64,000 bases of DNA from Gemmiger sp. An120 (GCF_002160955.1 NZ_NFLN01000011.1:1-64000), one strand, 5' to 3'. Counted from the stretch's first letter, positions 8,683-17,017 are shown. The notes: generated by a model from the letters alone, not told the origin. A program made the numbers and translations.

Positions 8683-9714
8683 TTACACGCCGGCAGACTG
8701 ATGGTGGCAGAACACGCCGCTGAGCTTGTTCGCGTACACATCCGCAATGCCCACCATGCGGTACCCGTACTTCCAGGCATCAGCGTCCTGGTTGACCTCA
8801 GGGGAAACGATCTTGGGGGCTTTATGCTTCGGGAACTGGATGAGCGCAGGCTTGTGCAGAATCATGAAGTTGATCTTCGCACCCTGCACAGCACGCACAT
8901 AGTCGTTCTCGATAGGGGTGTAGTCAGGGTCTGCCACAGGCGTGACTTCCGACACCTTGATTTCGCTGCCAGACGGACTGGCACCGTCCGCGACTACCTT
9001 CAGCGCGCCGGGGTCACCCTCGCTGCACTTCTCATAGTGCTTCGGGTACGGGCGGTAACCGCCCGCCTTCTCGTCATTTTTGCCGCTCAGCTGCTCGATG
9101 GCGGTATAGAAGCGCTTCTGGGGGACCCGCTTGATGCTGGCAAAGCTGTCCAACACCTCACGGCTCTTGGTGGTATCCAGATTACGCACCATGCTCAGCA
9201 GCGTGGGGGTGATACGAAGATGGCGTTCGTTTTCCGGCACGCCTTCTTCGTCCATGTAGTTCTGCGCGTCGCTCAGCGCCTTGATCACCGCCGCGCCATC
9301 TTCCAGGGTGCCCTCCATGCTGCCGATACCCGCCTTGCCGGCATAGCTGGCAAAACGGAACGCATCCAGCTCCGGCACCACCTTGGTGCGGATGAACTCA
9401 CTGGACAGCTTGCCGAACGCGAGGCCCGCCGTCTCGGCGTTGTCGCAGTTGTCCACCGAAAAAGAACGGCCGCGGTCAAAGTTGCACTTGACCGTTTCGT
9501 TGCGCATGGTGACGTCGCCTCCCACATACCCGCTGTTCCGGTCATAGTCGGCCAGACCCTCCATGTCCAGCATGGGGATCACCAGCTCGTTCGCGTTCGC
9601 ACCCTCCTTGACCAGTTCGGGCGATCCGTCCAGGTCGGAGGTACAGGATTCCAGCGCATACACTTCGTCCAGCATAGGGACGTAGCTCGCTGCCAGTTCG
9701 ATAAGGTTTGCCAT
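8683..9714 (-). CDS. major capsid protein
   Basis: 343 residues (MANLIELAASYVPMLDEVYALESCTSDLDG...). The N-terminus, 'FSVDNCDNAETAGLAFGKLSSEFIRTKVVPELDAFRFASYAGKAG' and a C-terminal 'KINFMILHKPALIQFPKHKAPKIVSPEVNQDADAWKYGYR' are typical of HK97-fold capsid proteins from Clostridia phages. No N-terminal delta domain is evident, consistent with a separate scaffold gene immediately upstream. A GAAAGAGAGG ribosome site precedes the ATG. Confidence 0.9.
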   Translation of the reverse strand: MANLIELAASYVPMLDEVYALESCTSDLDGSPELVKEGANANELVIPMLDMEGLADYDRNSGYVGGDVTMRNETVKCNFDRGRSFSVDNCDNAETAGLAFGKLSSEFIRTKVVPELDAFRFASYAGKAGIGSMEGTLEDGAAVIKALSDAQNYMDEEGVPENERHLRITPTLLSMVRNLDTTKSREVLDSFASIKRVPQKRFYTAIEQLSGKNDEKAGGYRPYPKHYEKCSEGDPGALKVVADGASPSGSEIKVSEVTPVADPDYTPIENDYVRAVQGAKINFMILHKPALIQFPKHKAPKIVSPEVNQDADAWKYGYRMVGIADVYANKLSGVFCHHQSAGV

Positions 9715-9741
9715 ATTCTTTTCCTCTCTTTCTATTACTGC

Positions 9742-10311
9742 TTATTTCTTCTCAGCCGGCAGACCCATGGCCGAGCGCATGGCGGCATTGTTTGCCATCA
9801 CAACGGTCGTTCCCGTGCCTGCCGCATAGGGCGGGGGAGGCGGGGTCATATCCTCGAAGGCATACGCGCTGTCTTTCTTCAGCTGCTCGAACAAGGTCTT
9901 CGCATCGGCATCCCGGTTGGTGCTGGCGCGCAGGGCCTGCATTCTTTCCTCGCCGGCCAAAGTACGCAGCACCGCCGCGTTCCGGCCCTTGTTGGCCGAT
10001 ACCTGGCCGTTCCACCAAGTGTCAAACTTGTACTCCTCCAGCTGCGCAGCCGCGTCCTTCTCCGCCTGCTGGGCACGGGCCTTATACTCCGCGGCTTCCT
10101 TGCGCACCGCTTCCAGGTCCTTGCCCTGCTCCTGCAGGCTCTCGATGGTCTTGGCTGCGTCGGCCAGCTGATCTTTGGCGGCTTTCAGCTCGTTGTCCTT
10201 GGCTTCGAGATCGCTTTTTTCGACGAAGCGCTTGCCGACCTCCTCGCTCACGCGGGTGCCGATATCCTCGGTATAGGCATCGCCGAGGATCTCTTTCAAA
10301 AAATCCAGCAT
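9742..10311 (-). CDS. phage scaffolding protein (GP20 family)
   Basis: 189 residues. The layout is that of GP20-type scaffolds: 'LGDAYTEDIGTRVSEEVGKRFVEKSDLEAKDNELKAAKDQLADA' then a charged coiled coil (about 35-110) and a C-terminal capsid-binding segment ('...MANNAAMRSAMGLPAEKK'). It directs capsid assembly and then leaves. A run of five prolines (about 155-160) separates the last two parts. The gene stands just before the capsid gene. Confidence 0.85.
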   Translation of the reverse strand: MLDFLKEILGDAYTEDIGTRVSEEVGKRFVEKSDLEAKDNELKAAKDQLADAAKTIESLQEQGKDLEAVRKEAAEYKARAQQAEKDAAAQLEEYKFDTWWNGQVSANKGRNAAVLRTLAGEERMQALRASTNRDADAKTLFEQLKKDSAYAFEDMTPPPPPYAAGTGTTVVMANNAAMRSAMGLPAEKK

Positions 10312-10357
10312 CTTTTACTCCTCTCGGTTTTATGGGTGGATATTCGGTCAATTTAAA

Positions 10358-10399
10358 AATGCCCTTGAAACAGGCGTGTAAGCCCGTTTCAAAGGCATT
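10358..10399. repeat. inverted repeat upstream of the scaffold gene
   Basis: Two 14-base arms (AATGCCCTTGAAAC and its near-complement, 13 of 14 matching) surround a 14-base centre. It lies next to the terminator at 10,401-10,427 and before the scaffold ribosome site. It could fold in the scaffold mRNA leader or be a protein site. Confidence 0.6.
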
Positions 10400-10400
10400 G

Positions 10401-10427
10401 AAAAAAGGACCCCGAAAGGTCCTTTTT
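10401..10427. terminator. bidirectional intrinsic terminator between minor-head block and scaffold
   Basis: The arms AAAAAGGACC and GGTCCTTTTT form a stem with a short loop and T-runs on both strands. On the minus strand it stops transcripts of the portal/minor-head block before the scaffold and capsid genes. Confidence 0.85.
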
Positions 10428-10437
10428 GTCACAATGT

Positions 10438-10698
10438 TCAGTTGTCTTTTTCGTGGCGCTCCAGATTCGCCTTTACATATTTATAAACAGAAGAATCCGG
10501 GTTGAGTGCAAACATCTTGCAATCATGTACTTCTGCTTCTCTAACTGCGACAGGGATTTCAGTGGGGTATCTATCGCACTCGTTTTTGCCTCGGTGCCAA
10601 TGCCTGCAAGCATTACACATAGGAACAGCAGTTTCGAATACCATATAGTCCTCGCAAAGCATGGAGGCGCTGAATTGCCGTTCGTCCTTTTTATCCAT
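10438..10698 (-). CDS. 86-residue Cys-rich phage protein, unknown function
   Basis: ATG at 10,698 with GAGGTGATCCCCA before it. C28-x2-C31, H33, H35, C41 and C60 suggest one zinc site. No family is recognised. It is the last gene before a terminator, after the 117-residue protein. Small metal-binding proteins of this kind recur in this phage (see 8503, 16341, 19763). Confidence 0.6.
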   Translation of the reverse strand: MDKKDERQFSASMLCEDYMVFETAVPMCNACRHWHRGKNECDRYPTEIPVAVREAEVHDCKMFALNPDSSVYKYVKANLERHEKDN

Positions 10699-10715
10699 TG
10701 GGGATCACCTCGGCC

Positions 10716-11069
10716 CTAATGCCTATCGTTTTCCTTTTCGTGGCGAATACTGTTACAGACCATGGTAAGAGTTTCGCCTGCATCGTGTGCAAATGCTCCA
10801 AGATCATCTAAAGACAAGCCCTCATCCTCAATGAATTGCCGCACTTCTTTTTCCAGCTCCAGCCATTCGTCGTCTGTAAGCCGAGGCCGCGCAAGATAGT
10901 GGGCGATTGCGGATTCACGCTTTTCCCGGTCGAGCACAGGTCTTTCGCCGTTCAGTATTGCGATAATATCCTGCTGAGCCTGTTCCTCTTCCGGATCTGG
11001 TACACCCTTTTTCCCGGACAGGATCATCGTCCGATAGAATTCAAGCTGCTTTTTTGCTTGCTCGGTCAA
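10716..11069 (-). CDS. 117-residue hypothetical phage protein
   Basis: Start is a TTG at 11,069 overlapping the TGA of the minor head gene (TTGA), with GGAG about nine bases upstream. The protein is acidic and helical: 'DPEEEQAQQDIIAILNGERP', 'LTDDEWLELEKEVRQFIEDEGLSLDDLG'. No domain is recognised. Its coupling to the minor head gene suggests a linked role, which is inference. Confidence 0.6.
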   Translation of the reverse strand: MTEQAKKQLEFYRTMILSGKKGVPDPEEEQAQQDIIAILNGERPVLDREKRESAIAHYLARPRLTDDEWLELEKEVRQFIEDEGLSLDDLGAFAHDAGETLTMVCNSIRHEKENDRH

Positions 11070-12823
11070 ATTGGATCACTCCCCCAAAGCATATGTACAG
11101 CGCTCTTGACTGCCCCTTTGACATCTTCTGAAATTTCTTTACTTGCAAGAGTGTCTTCAACGTGCTCCAGCAACCAATCATATCTTTGATCCAGTTCCAC
11201 TTCAAATAGCGCGACGGCAAATTCGAGGTCGGTTTTGTAAAGGCCCACCGCCTTATTGATTCCTCGCAGCAAAGCCGTCTCTTTGCTGTATGCAGAAAGT
11301 GAGGGCAACCCATTGTCCCTGCATATCTCCTCAGTCAGAAGTTGAACAACACCTTCTTCAATATGCACATTTTCTGCATATATAGTTCCCTTGAACCGGT
11401 TTGCCGAACGCATATGCAAAAGTTCATGCAACAAGATTGATGTATCTGCGTTCTCGCTCAGTGATACTGTGCCATCCCATTCAGCTGATCCAAGTTCGTG
11501 TTCAGAGTGCTTGTCAAAGCGAACTTTACAATTCCATGCGCTGGGTACCTGAGTGTACTTCTGGATTCCGGCTTCGAGCAGCATGGCAGTTTGTTGGGCA
11601 TTGTTTTTAGTCAAAGGAGTACGTCCTGCTGCAAGTATAGCATCACTTGCCATTTTAGGCGAGTGTTTTTTGGCGGAGATTTTTATGCCCAGCTTCCTTG
11701 CTGCCCAGGCATCCCGGCTGGCCCGGCTGCGGCCGTATTCGGCGGCCATGGTGCGCCATGGCTCCGGTGTCTGGCCGGTGGCCTGGCAGAATCGGTTGTA
11801 TTCCTGCCGGATGCGGGACAGCCGCAGCTGCGTTGTGCGCAGCCATTCCGGATCACCCTCCGCTGCCATAACGTCGTACTTGGTGGAGGTGATCAGGCTC
11901 TCCAACTGCCGTTTGCGGGCCTTTGCCTCATACAGGGTGTAATGCTGGCCCTCGTAGGTAACGCCTGCTTCATTCTCATCCAGATAACGCTGCAGCTGCT
12001 CATCACTGTAAGCCGGCTCGCTGATACCCAGCAGGATAGGATATACGGTATGCATACAGCCCCACCAGCCGAACTTGCGTTCCAGGCTGCCATTGACCTG
12101 CTCGTATTCCTCTGCGGAATACTGGTGTCCCTGGTAGGGCGCATGATCCGGCGCGGGCGCGGCGTGAGCGCTGATCTCCCATCCATCCGCGCCGATGGTT
12201 TCGTAGTTCATCTGACTGATGGCATTGTGCATCTCGCCCATGCGATTGACGAGGTACTGCCGCACCGCGTACTCGATGCGCATACTGCGCCCATCCGCCC
12301 GAGGAATCGTGCGGATGCCGCGCTGCAGCAGCTCTTTCAGGGACCGGCGGATCGCCGTCTGGTAGTCCAGCGCGCCGGTGGCTGTCTGCATATAGGCAAA
12401 GTCCATGATCTTGCCGTATGCCTCTTTCACCGTGTATAGTTTTCCATCCGGCCCGGGGGCCCACAGGTTGTCGAAGTCTTCCGCTGCCGCGCGGCGGGAC
12501 ACGGTGCTGTACGCCTCCACCAGCTGCTGCAGCTGCCCGTTATCCGAAAACTCGGCGGTCAGATCGGCCATGTCCTCGAACAGCGCGTCGATCACCGTAT
12601 CGGACACCTGCAGCTGCTCCGAGATGGCTTTTTTGATCTCCTTCTCGGCCAGTCCCAGCTGCTCGGCCCGGTAGATCTGGTATTCTGCTGTGGAGGTGAT
12701 CGCACCGGTGCCGCGCACCCGACGCACAATATCCTGCAGCAGCATTTCATGGATGGGTTCGGCCACTGCTGCCGCTTTCTTTCGCAGTTCCTCCAGGGCC
12801 TCCTGCCGTTCTTCCCGGTCCAT
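11066..12823 (-). CDS. minor head protein with C-terminal HExxH metallopeptidase-like domain
   Basis: 585 residues. Residues about 1-385 match the phage minor capsid protein 2 type: helical N-terminus, 'MHNAISQMNYETIGADGWEISAHAAPAPDHAPYQGHQYS' (about 198-236) and 'FGWWGCMHTVYPILLGISEP' (251-270). The C-terminal ~190 residues are extra: 'SILLHELLH' gives H466-E467-x2-H470, followed at 486-498 by 'VHIEEGVVQLLTE', so E489 or E490 could be the third zinc ligand (gluzincin pattern). Such proteins enter the capsid and some carry fused enzymes injected with DNA. Peptidase activity here is inferred from motifs only. Abuts the portal gene. Confidence 0.82.
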   Translation of the reverse strand: MDREERQEALEELRKKAAAVAEPIHEMLLQDIVRRVRGTGAITSTAEYQIYRAEQLGLAEKEIKKAISEQLQVSDTVIDALFEDMADLTAEFSDNGQLQQLVEAYSTVSRRAAAEDFDNLWAPGPDGKLYTVKEAYGKIMDFAYMQTATGALDYQTAIRRSLKELLQRGIRTIPRADGRSMRIEYAVRQYLVNRMGEMHNAISQMNYETIGADGWEISAHAAPAPDHAPYQGHQYSAEEYEQVNGSLERKFGWWGCMHTVYPILLGISEPAYSDEQLQRYLDENEAGVTYEGQHYTLYEAKARKRQLESLITSTKYDVMAAEGDPEWLRTTQLRLSRIRQEYNRFCQATGQTPEPWRTMAAEYGRSRASRDAWAARKLGIKISAKKHSPKMASDAILAAGRTPLTKNNAQQTAMLLEAGIQKYTQVPSAWNCKVRFDKHSEHELGSAEWDGTVSLSENADTSILLHELLHMRSANRFKGTIYAENVHIEEGVVQLLTEEICRDNGLPSLSAYSKETALLRGINKAVGLYKTDLEFAVALFEVELDQRYDWLLEHVEDTLASKEISEDVKGAVKSAVHMLWGSDPI

Positions 12824-14248
12824 TTAGCTCGACCTCACTCCCGCTTCACGCAGCATGTCGGTCAGTTCCGGCATGTACTTCTCGCGGATGGCCTCCAGAT
12901 CCTTGGGAGTTTCCCAGGGCAGATCGTACTTCCAGGCCAGCGCGATCTCCGGCTTGAGCATTTCGCTCTGCACCATCTGAAGGATCTCGCTCCAGTTCTT
13001 GTCCGGGTCGTACAGCACACCGTTGCCCCAGCTGATGCTCAGCTGCTCCCGCGCATCCCAGCTGGTGTCATCACAATAGTGGTACATCCGGCCCAGCGTA
13101 TCGCACAGGGTCAGATACTCCCGCACCGCGTCAAACCAGACTCGCTGCAGGTCAATCAGACTCAGGTTGTAATCACCCGCCGTGCTGGCGATCTCATAGG
13201 CGGTCTTTTCCACCTCCTGCACATCGCTCAGCAGTCCGCGCTTCATGCCGATGACATTCTCAACGCTTTTCAGGTAACTCTGTTTGCGGGCCTCATATGA
13301 TTCATGGCGCAGGGTCGGGGAAAAGGCCGTGAGACCAATGCCCCCTTGCGCCCGGAATTCTTGCAGGCCCACAAACACCTGGTCGTCCAGCTTACGCTCG
13401 CCATGGTCCCCGGTGCGCAGCATTTCTGCTGGTGCCATAATGCGGTGCTGGCCCAGTTCAAACTCCCGGCCCAGCTGAGCCTCGTTACGGTTGATGTTGT
13501 GAATAAGGCCCATGGCCGGCTCGTAGATGCTTACAGCCTCCAGGCTGCCGTCCACGCAGTTGGCCATGGGGGTGCGCAGCGGCACCAGTCCTACGCTGCC
13601 CACCGGTTTGGGATACACCCAGGATTCGGACAACCCGGCATACCGGCTCAGGCTGTCCAGCGCACAGGGGGCACCCAACAGGTGGGCCCCCGAACTTCTA
13701 TACAGCTTATTGTGCATCTGGAGAAACCCGGCTGCATCCACCGTGCGGGATTCCACAAGCGTGTACCAGCTCCCGCCCTGGGCGGTCTGCTCTATTGTGC
13801 CGATGGATGTGAGCCTTCCGTCCGGATCGCGCCCCATCACCACCGCCTGGTTGCGCCGGATCACCTGCGGGCGGAAGAATGTCCTCCCGTCCTGCTGAAA
13901 GGGAACCGGCTTGAGCCAGGCTTCTCCGGCAATCAGCATCCACTGCATCGCGGTGCTTTTCGCCAGATCCAGCTGTGTCAGGTTCTCGCTCATCCAGCTG
14001 CCCTTGGCGCTTTCCTTGTCCTGCAGGTCGCTGTCGTACTCAGCGAACATTCCTTTTTCCAGCTTATGGACAATGGTGTAGGGCAGCCGCTGGCAGGGGT
14101 CCGAATCTTTATCCGGAGTGCGGTTGAAGTATTCTGCGATCCAGCTGTTGATTGCAATCCGCATCTCCTCGCTGGCCACATCCCGTCCGCCGAACGCCTC
14201 GTCCAGTCCTGGAACGCTTTTATCAAGCAGTGCCCGGATAAGAGCCAT
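12824..14248 (-). CDS. portal protein
   Basis: 474 residues from the ATG at 14,248, which has GGAGG upstream; the frame extends to 14,410 without support. Features of SPP1-like portals: 'MRIAINSWIAEYFN', 'LDLAKSTAMQWMLIAGEAWLKPV', 'FNPDR-like' replaced by 'GLTAFSPTLRHESYEARKQSYLKSVENVIGMKRGLLSDVQEVEKTAYEIAST', then 'SISWGNGVLYDPDKNWSEILQMV'. The dodecameric portal is the DNA gate in the capsid vertex and docks the terminase. Overlaps the preceding small gene by 26 bases. Confidence 0.88.
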   Translation of the reverse strand: MALIRALLDKSVPGLDEAFGGRDVASEEMRIAINSWIAEYFNRTPDKDSDPCQRLPYTIVHKLEKGMFAEYDSDLQDKESAKGSWMSENLTQLDLAKSTAMQWMLIAGEAWLKPVPFQQDGRTFFRPQVIRRNQAVVMGRDPDGRLTSIGTIEQTAQGGSWYTLVESRTVDAAGFLQMHNKLYRSSGAHLLGAPCALDSLSRYAGLSESWVYPKPVGSVGLVPLRTPMANCVDGSLEAVSIYEPAMGLIHNINRNEAQLGREFELGQHRIMAPAEMLRTGDHGERKLDDQVFVGLQEFRAQGGIGLTAFSPTLRHESYEARKQSYLKSVENVIGMKRGLLSDVQEVEKTAYEIASTAGDYNLSLIDLQRVWFDAVREYLTLCDTLGRMYHYCDDTSWDAREQLSISWGNGVLYDPDKNWSEILQMVQSEMLKPEIALAWKYDLPWETPKDLEAIREKYMPELTDMLREAGVRSS

Positions 14249-14456
14249 CCTCGCCACCTCCGATCCGTACCCGTACGTCCTGCCGCCCCAGCGCTTCCAG
14301 GGCATATTCAAGCCCGTCCGCGTATGCACGCAGCTGCCGGTTCTTTGCAATTTCCTGTTCCAGCCTTCTGTGCAGCCGGGCCTGGTCCTCCTGCATGGCT
14401 GCGCGGGCATATGCCGGCAGATAGGTCTCTACCAGCCATTTTTTCAATCTGTTCAT
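14223..14456 (-). CDS. 77-residue coiled-coil phage protein between terminase and portal
   Basis: ATG at 14,456, two bases after the terminase stop, with AGGGGGA upstream. 'MNRLKKWLVETYLPAYARAAMQEDQARLHRRLEQEIAKNRQLRAYADGLEYALEAL' is a basic, mostly helical sequence predicted as a coiled coil. Function unknown. Its 3' end overlaps the portal start, suggesting coupled translation. Confidence 0.65.
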   Translation of the reverse strand: MNRLKKWLVETYLPAYARAAMQEDQARLHRRLEQEIAKNRQLRAYADGLEYALEALGRQDVRVRIGGGEDGSYPGTA

Positions 14457-14457
14457 A

Positions 14458-15714
14458 TCAGGTCCCCCTACGCAGCCAGATCCGGTTGGTGGCGTAACGC
14501 ACCGCATCGATGTGATGGTTGTCCGCGTCCACATACACCTGAATCGCTTCGCCCTCTTTGTTTGTCTCATACTCGTACTCGGTGAACTCCCGGGCCGTGT
14601 CCGGGCATTTGTCCGGGTCGATGACGATGGCGGCCAGGCTCTGCAGCCACTTCATGCTCTGGTTTACGCTACCGGGGCCTTTCACTGCCTCAAAGCACCG
14701 CAGACCAGCGTCCCGATAATCCGCGCAGCTCTTGGGCTCGGCGCTGTCCGCGATGATCTGCTCCCCCTGCGGGATACGCCTTTTTATCATCGCCGCCGTT
14801 TCAAAGTTGTTCAGTTTATTTAGGGTAAGTTCATCGATAATATACAGGGTACGGCGGCCCGCATCGTACCAGGTGCGGTTGAAGGCAAAAGCGTCCGGGT
14901 ACCAGCCCCAGTCGACCCCGCTGATGATCTCGCCAAAGGTACGGATACGCTTCTTGTCGATGGATTCCAGCCGGATGTTATCAAACACCTGGGTGCCGTT
15001 GCCCACCGCTTCGCCCAGGTATTCATGCCGGTATGCGGTAGGCTTGGTCTGCCGCAGCCAGTCGGCCTGGGACAGAAATTTAGGCCCCAGCCATTCCGGC
15101 GGGGCCTGCAGGTATGTGGTGGGGTGGACCAGTTTGCCCGGACGTGATTCCCGCGCATACCGGTTGGCCCAGTTGCGGCTGGAGGCGGGCGGGTTGAAAC
15201 TGATCAGTGTCAGCGCCTTTGCGCCGCCGCGCAGTGCTGACTGCTGCACGTTTCGCACTGCCGACTCGCCACCCTTGATCTGGTCGGCTTCCTCGAACCA
15301 AAGGCAGCCGATATACCCGAACGGCAGCTTGATGGATTTGATCTTGTACGGGTCATCCAGGCCGCGGAACAAAATACGCTGCCCAGTGGGTTTATAAATA
15401 CACTGCATGGGGCTCTGGGTGCAACGGAAGCTGCCACCCAGCCCCAGCTTGTCGATGCACCACAAAATCTGCGCGTATACACTATCGCGCAGCGTGTCGG
15501 CGACCTGCCGCAGCACCAGCGCATGGCAGTCCGGGTTCCGCAGGATGAACAGAACCACTTCCGCGCCACAGAACGAAGACTTCAGACTACCGCGGCCACC
15601 CGGCAGCACCGCTTCCTCCACGGCTCCCGACCTGATTTTTCGGTGGGGTTCGTAGAAGGCCGGCCCGAGAACGTCTTTCAGGTCCACCCGAGTTCCGGCA
15701 TTAGATGCTGTCAA
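14458..15714 (-). CDS. terL: terminase large subunit
   Basis: 418 residues of the PBSX type. Start is TTG at 15,714 behind AGGAGGTGACCATCG. Walker A is the deviant GGRGSLKS (39-46) found in this family; Walker B is 'IGCLWFEEADQ' (135-145). The C-terminal nuclease has 'SGVDWGW' and 'DADNHHIDAVRYA' acidic clusters for metal. It packages DNA through the portal and, in Mu-type phages, cuts packaged DNA from the integrated copy. Overlaps terS by 14 bases. Confidence 0.93.
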   Translation of the reverse strand: MTASNAGTRVDLKDVLGPAFYEPHRKIRSGAVEEAVLPGGRGSLKSSFCGAEVVLFILRNPDCHALVLRQVADTLRDSVYAQILWCIDKLGLGGSFRCTQSPMQCIYKPTGQRILFRGLDDPYKIKSIKLPFGYIGCLWFEEADQIKGGESAVRNVQQSALRGGAKALTLISFNPPASSRNWANRYARESRPGKLVHPTTYLQAPPEWLGPKFLSQADWLRQTKPTAYRHEYLGEAVGNGTQVFDNIRLESIDKKRIRTFGEIISGVDWGWYPDAFAFNRTWYDAGRRTLYIIDELTLNKLNNFETAAMIKRRIPQGEQIIADSAEPKSCADYRDAGLRCFEAVKGPGSVNQSMKWLQSLAAIVIDPDKCPDTAREFTEYEYETNKEGEAIQVYVDADNHHIDAVRYATNRIWLRRGT

Positions 15715-16012
15715 CGATGGTCACCTCCTGGCATTCACCGCCGGCCTGCTGTCGCATCTGCCCATACAGCCGGATCGCTTCCACGTCTCCAGCACGGCAT
15801 TTACGCAGCAGGGCGGCATGGACCTCGGCCGCTTCGTCTACGCTGTATTTTTCCGCAAGCTTTTTCAGCAGCTGCAGGTAGTCCCGCTTGCTGGTCTTGG
15901 GGTATGCGGTCTGCAGCATTTGCAAATCTTGCAAAATATTGAACTCTTTCTGCTCTGCCGCACGCTGGATACCTTCCAGCAGCCCGGCAACGCTCTCGGT
16001 TTTGGTCCTCAT
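15701..16012 (-). CDS. terS: putative terminase small subunit
   Basis: 103 residues from the ATG at 16,012 with AAGGAG nine bases upstream; the longer frame to 16,249 crosses the leader and looks non-coding. Helical protein ('KTSKRDYLQLLKKLAEKYSVDEAAEVHAALLRKCRAGDVEAIRLYGQMR') directly before and overlapping TerL, the usual place of the DNA-recognising subunit. The Gp27-family protein at 17,014 is a second small-terminase candidate, so the role split is uncertain. Confidence 0.65.
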   Translation of the reverse strand: MRTKTESVAGLLEGIQRAAEQKEFNILQDLQMLQTAYPKTSKRDYLQLLKKLAEKYSVDEAAEVHAALLRKCRAGDVEAIRLYGQMRQQAGGECQEVTIVDSI

Positions 16013-16340
16013 TTGTTTTCTCCTTCTGCCCGGAACATCAAAAGCGCCCCAAATTTCGCCTGTAACGAAAAAAAGCCTCCGAGCGGCCCGTTTGACCGTC
16101 CAGAGCCTTGCAACGTTTTGCAACGGCTTTCCGGCGATTGTAGAGGGGTATGTAGGCATAGCGGGAAAAACTGACCCGTTTTTGATAGGTACGCTTCGCC
16201 ATCCGGCCCATTTAGCCCGGATGACTGCCCCTCTATGCCCGCCGATCACGCCGTGGGGGACGAATCAACCCCACTTTGCTCCCGGTTTCCTTGTAGCTTT
16301 TGCAAAGTAGTTTCGCTGGCTTTGCAAAGCGCGTTCCTCG
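16013..16340 (-). promoter_or_regulatory. gene-free leader of the late operon
   Basis: 328 bases without a convincing gene, between the zinc-ribbon/NusG-like pair and terS. On the minus strand it contains two CTTTGCAAAG-type palindromes near its beginning (16,299-16,330), a CATCCGG...CCGGATG hairpin (about 16,200-16,224), a TTGCAACG direct repeat (about 16,107-16,125), and a terminator-like stem with T7 (16,068-16,107). The arrangement suggests transcription control before the late genes. Confidence 0.55.
16068..16107 (-). terminator. candidate terminator or attenuator before terS
   Basis: On the minus strand GGCTCTGGACGG can pair with CCGCTCGGAGGC (two mismatches, two G-U pairs) around a loop, followed directly by seven T. 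It lies between the NusG-like gene and terS, so it could be the target of antitermination. Imperfect stem, so moderate confidence. Confidence 0.5.
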
Positions 16341-16529
16341 CTATTGCTTTGGCCATTCATCCGCTTTGCGCACGCACCTGCTGAAAGGGCAGGCCAAACG
16401 CCCGGTATCCTTCAGCATCCAGACGCACCGTGTACATAAATACGGTGGGCGGTTTTGAACCAGCCGGTCAAACTGGCGGCACGCTGCTCGCCAGTTGGCG
16501 TCAAGCTGCTCGCGCTCTTTTTTCTTCAC
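16341..16529 (-). CDS. 62-residue zinc-ribbon-like phage protein
   Basis: Begins in an ATGA overlap with the NusG-like gene. Basic N-terminus, then C32-x2-C35 and C47-x4-C52, a likely four-Cys zinc site. Function unknown. Coupled translation with the NusG-like factor suggests the two act together or are simply co-expressed. Confidence 0.65.
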   Translation of the reverse strand: MKKKEREQLDANWRAACRQFDRLVQNRPPYLCTRCVWMLKDTGRLACPFSRCVRKADEWPKQ

Positions 16530-17017
16530 GGCAGCGCCTCCGTGATCCCGAACCGAAGCCGGCGCGGATGCCCCAGGATCTCTGTCCGCACCGTGGCCCG
16601 GCGCTGACGCCGGTCCATCTGCACGATCTGCTGTTCAAATTCCCGTAACGGCCCGTCCAGCACGCGCCAGCCGCCCGGGAAAAACGCCACTGTGGAGAGC
16701 CCGATCTCTTCTCCGGTATCCAGCCCCCAGCGCAGCGCCTCGTTCGCATCCAGCGCCTGCGGGAGGCCATCTTCCAGGCCGAGCCAGCGGATGACCCCCG
16801 CGATGGGGGCCAGGCGGTGGTACAGGGCTGGTGTGTACTCTGCGCTCACAAACACATACCCGGGGATCAGCAGGCGCGTTTCTTCCTGCCACTGGCCATG
16901 CCGCCGGATCTGCACTTTCTGCTCCGGCGCTCTGGCCTGTACCCCGGTCCGGCGCAGCTTGCCGCACACATCCTGTTCTGTGCCGGTCATAACCTGCAGA
17001 ACATACCACGCTCTCAT
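16526..17017 (-). CDS. NusG-like transcription (anti)termination factor, phage-encoded
   Basis: 163 residues, close to bacterial NusG size. N-terminal NGN domain: 'MRAWYVLQVMTGTEQDVCGKLRRTGVQARAPEQ', with the W-Y-V start typical of NusG, and '...LLIPGYVFVSAEYTPALYHRLAPIAGVIRWLG' in the polymerase-binding half. C-terminal KOW-type part about 108-160 ('GGWRVLDGPLREFEQQIVQMDRRQRRATVRTEILG'). Specialised NusG paralogues (RfaH, LoaP) help polymerase pass terminators in chosen operons. Its place immediately before the late leader, and terminators further down (16,068; 10,401; 6338), make a late antiterminator likely; that part is inference. Overlaps both neighbours by 4 bases. Confidence 0.85.
   Translation of the reverse strand: MRAWYVLQVMTGTEQDVCGKLRRTGVQARAPEQKVQIRRHGQWQEETRLLIPGYVFVSAEYTPALYHRLAPIAGVIRWLGLEDGLPQALDANEALRWGLDTGEEIGLSTVAFFPGGWRVLDGPLREFEQQIVQMDRRQRRATVRTEILGHPRRLRFGITEALP

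Noticed and set aside
15701-16249. Longer terS frame starting at 16,249
   Set aside because: The extra part covers the leader with its terminator-like stem and lacks a ribosome site; ATG 16,012 has a good one.
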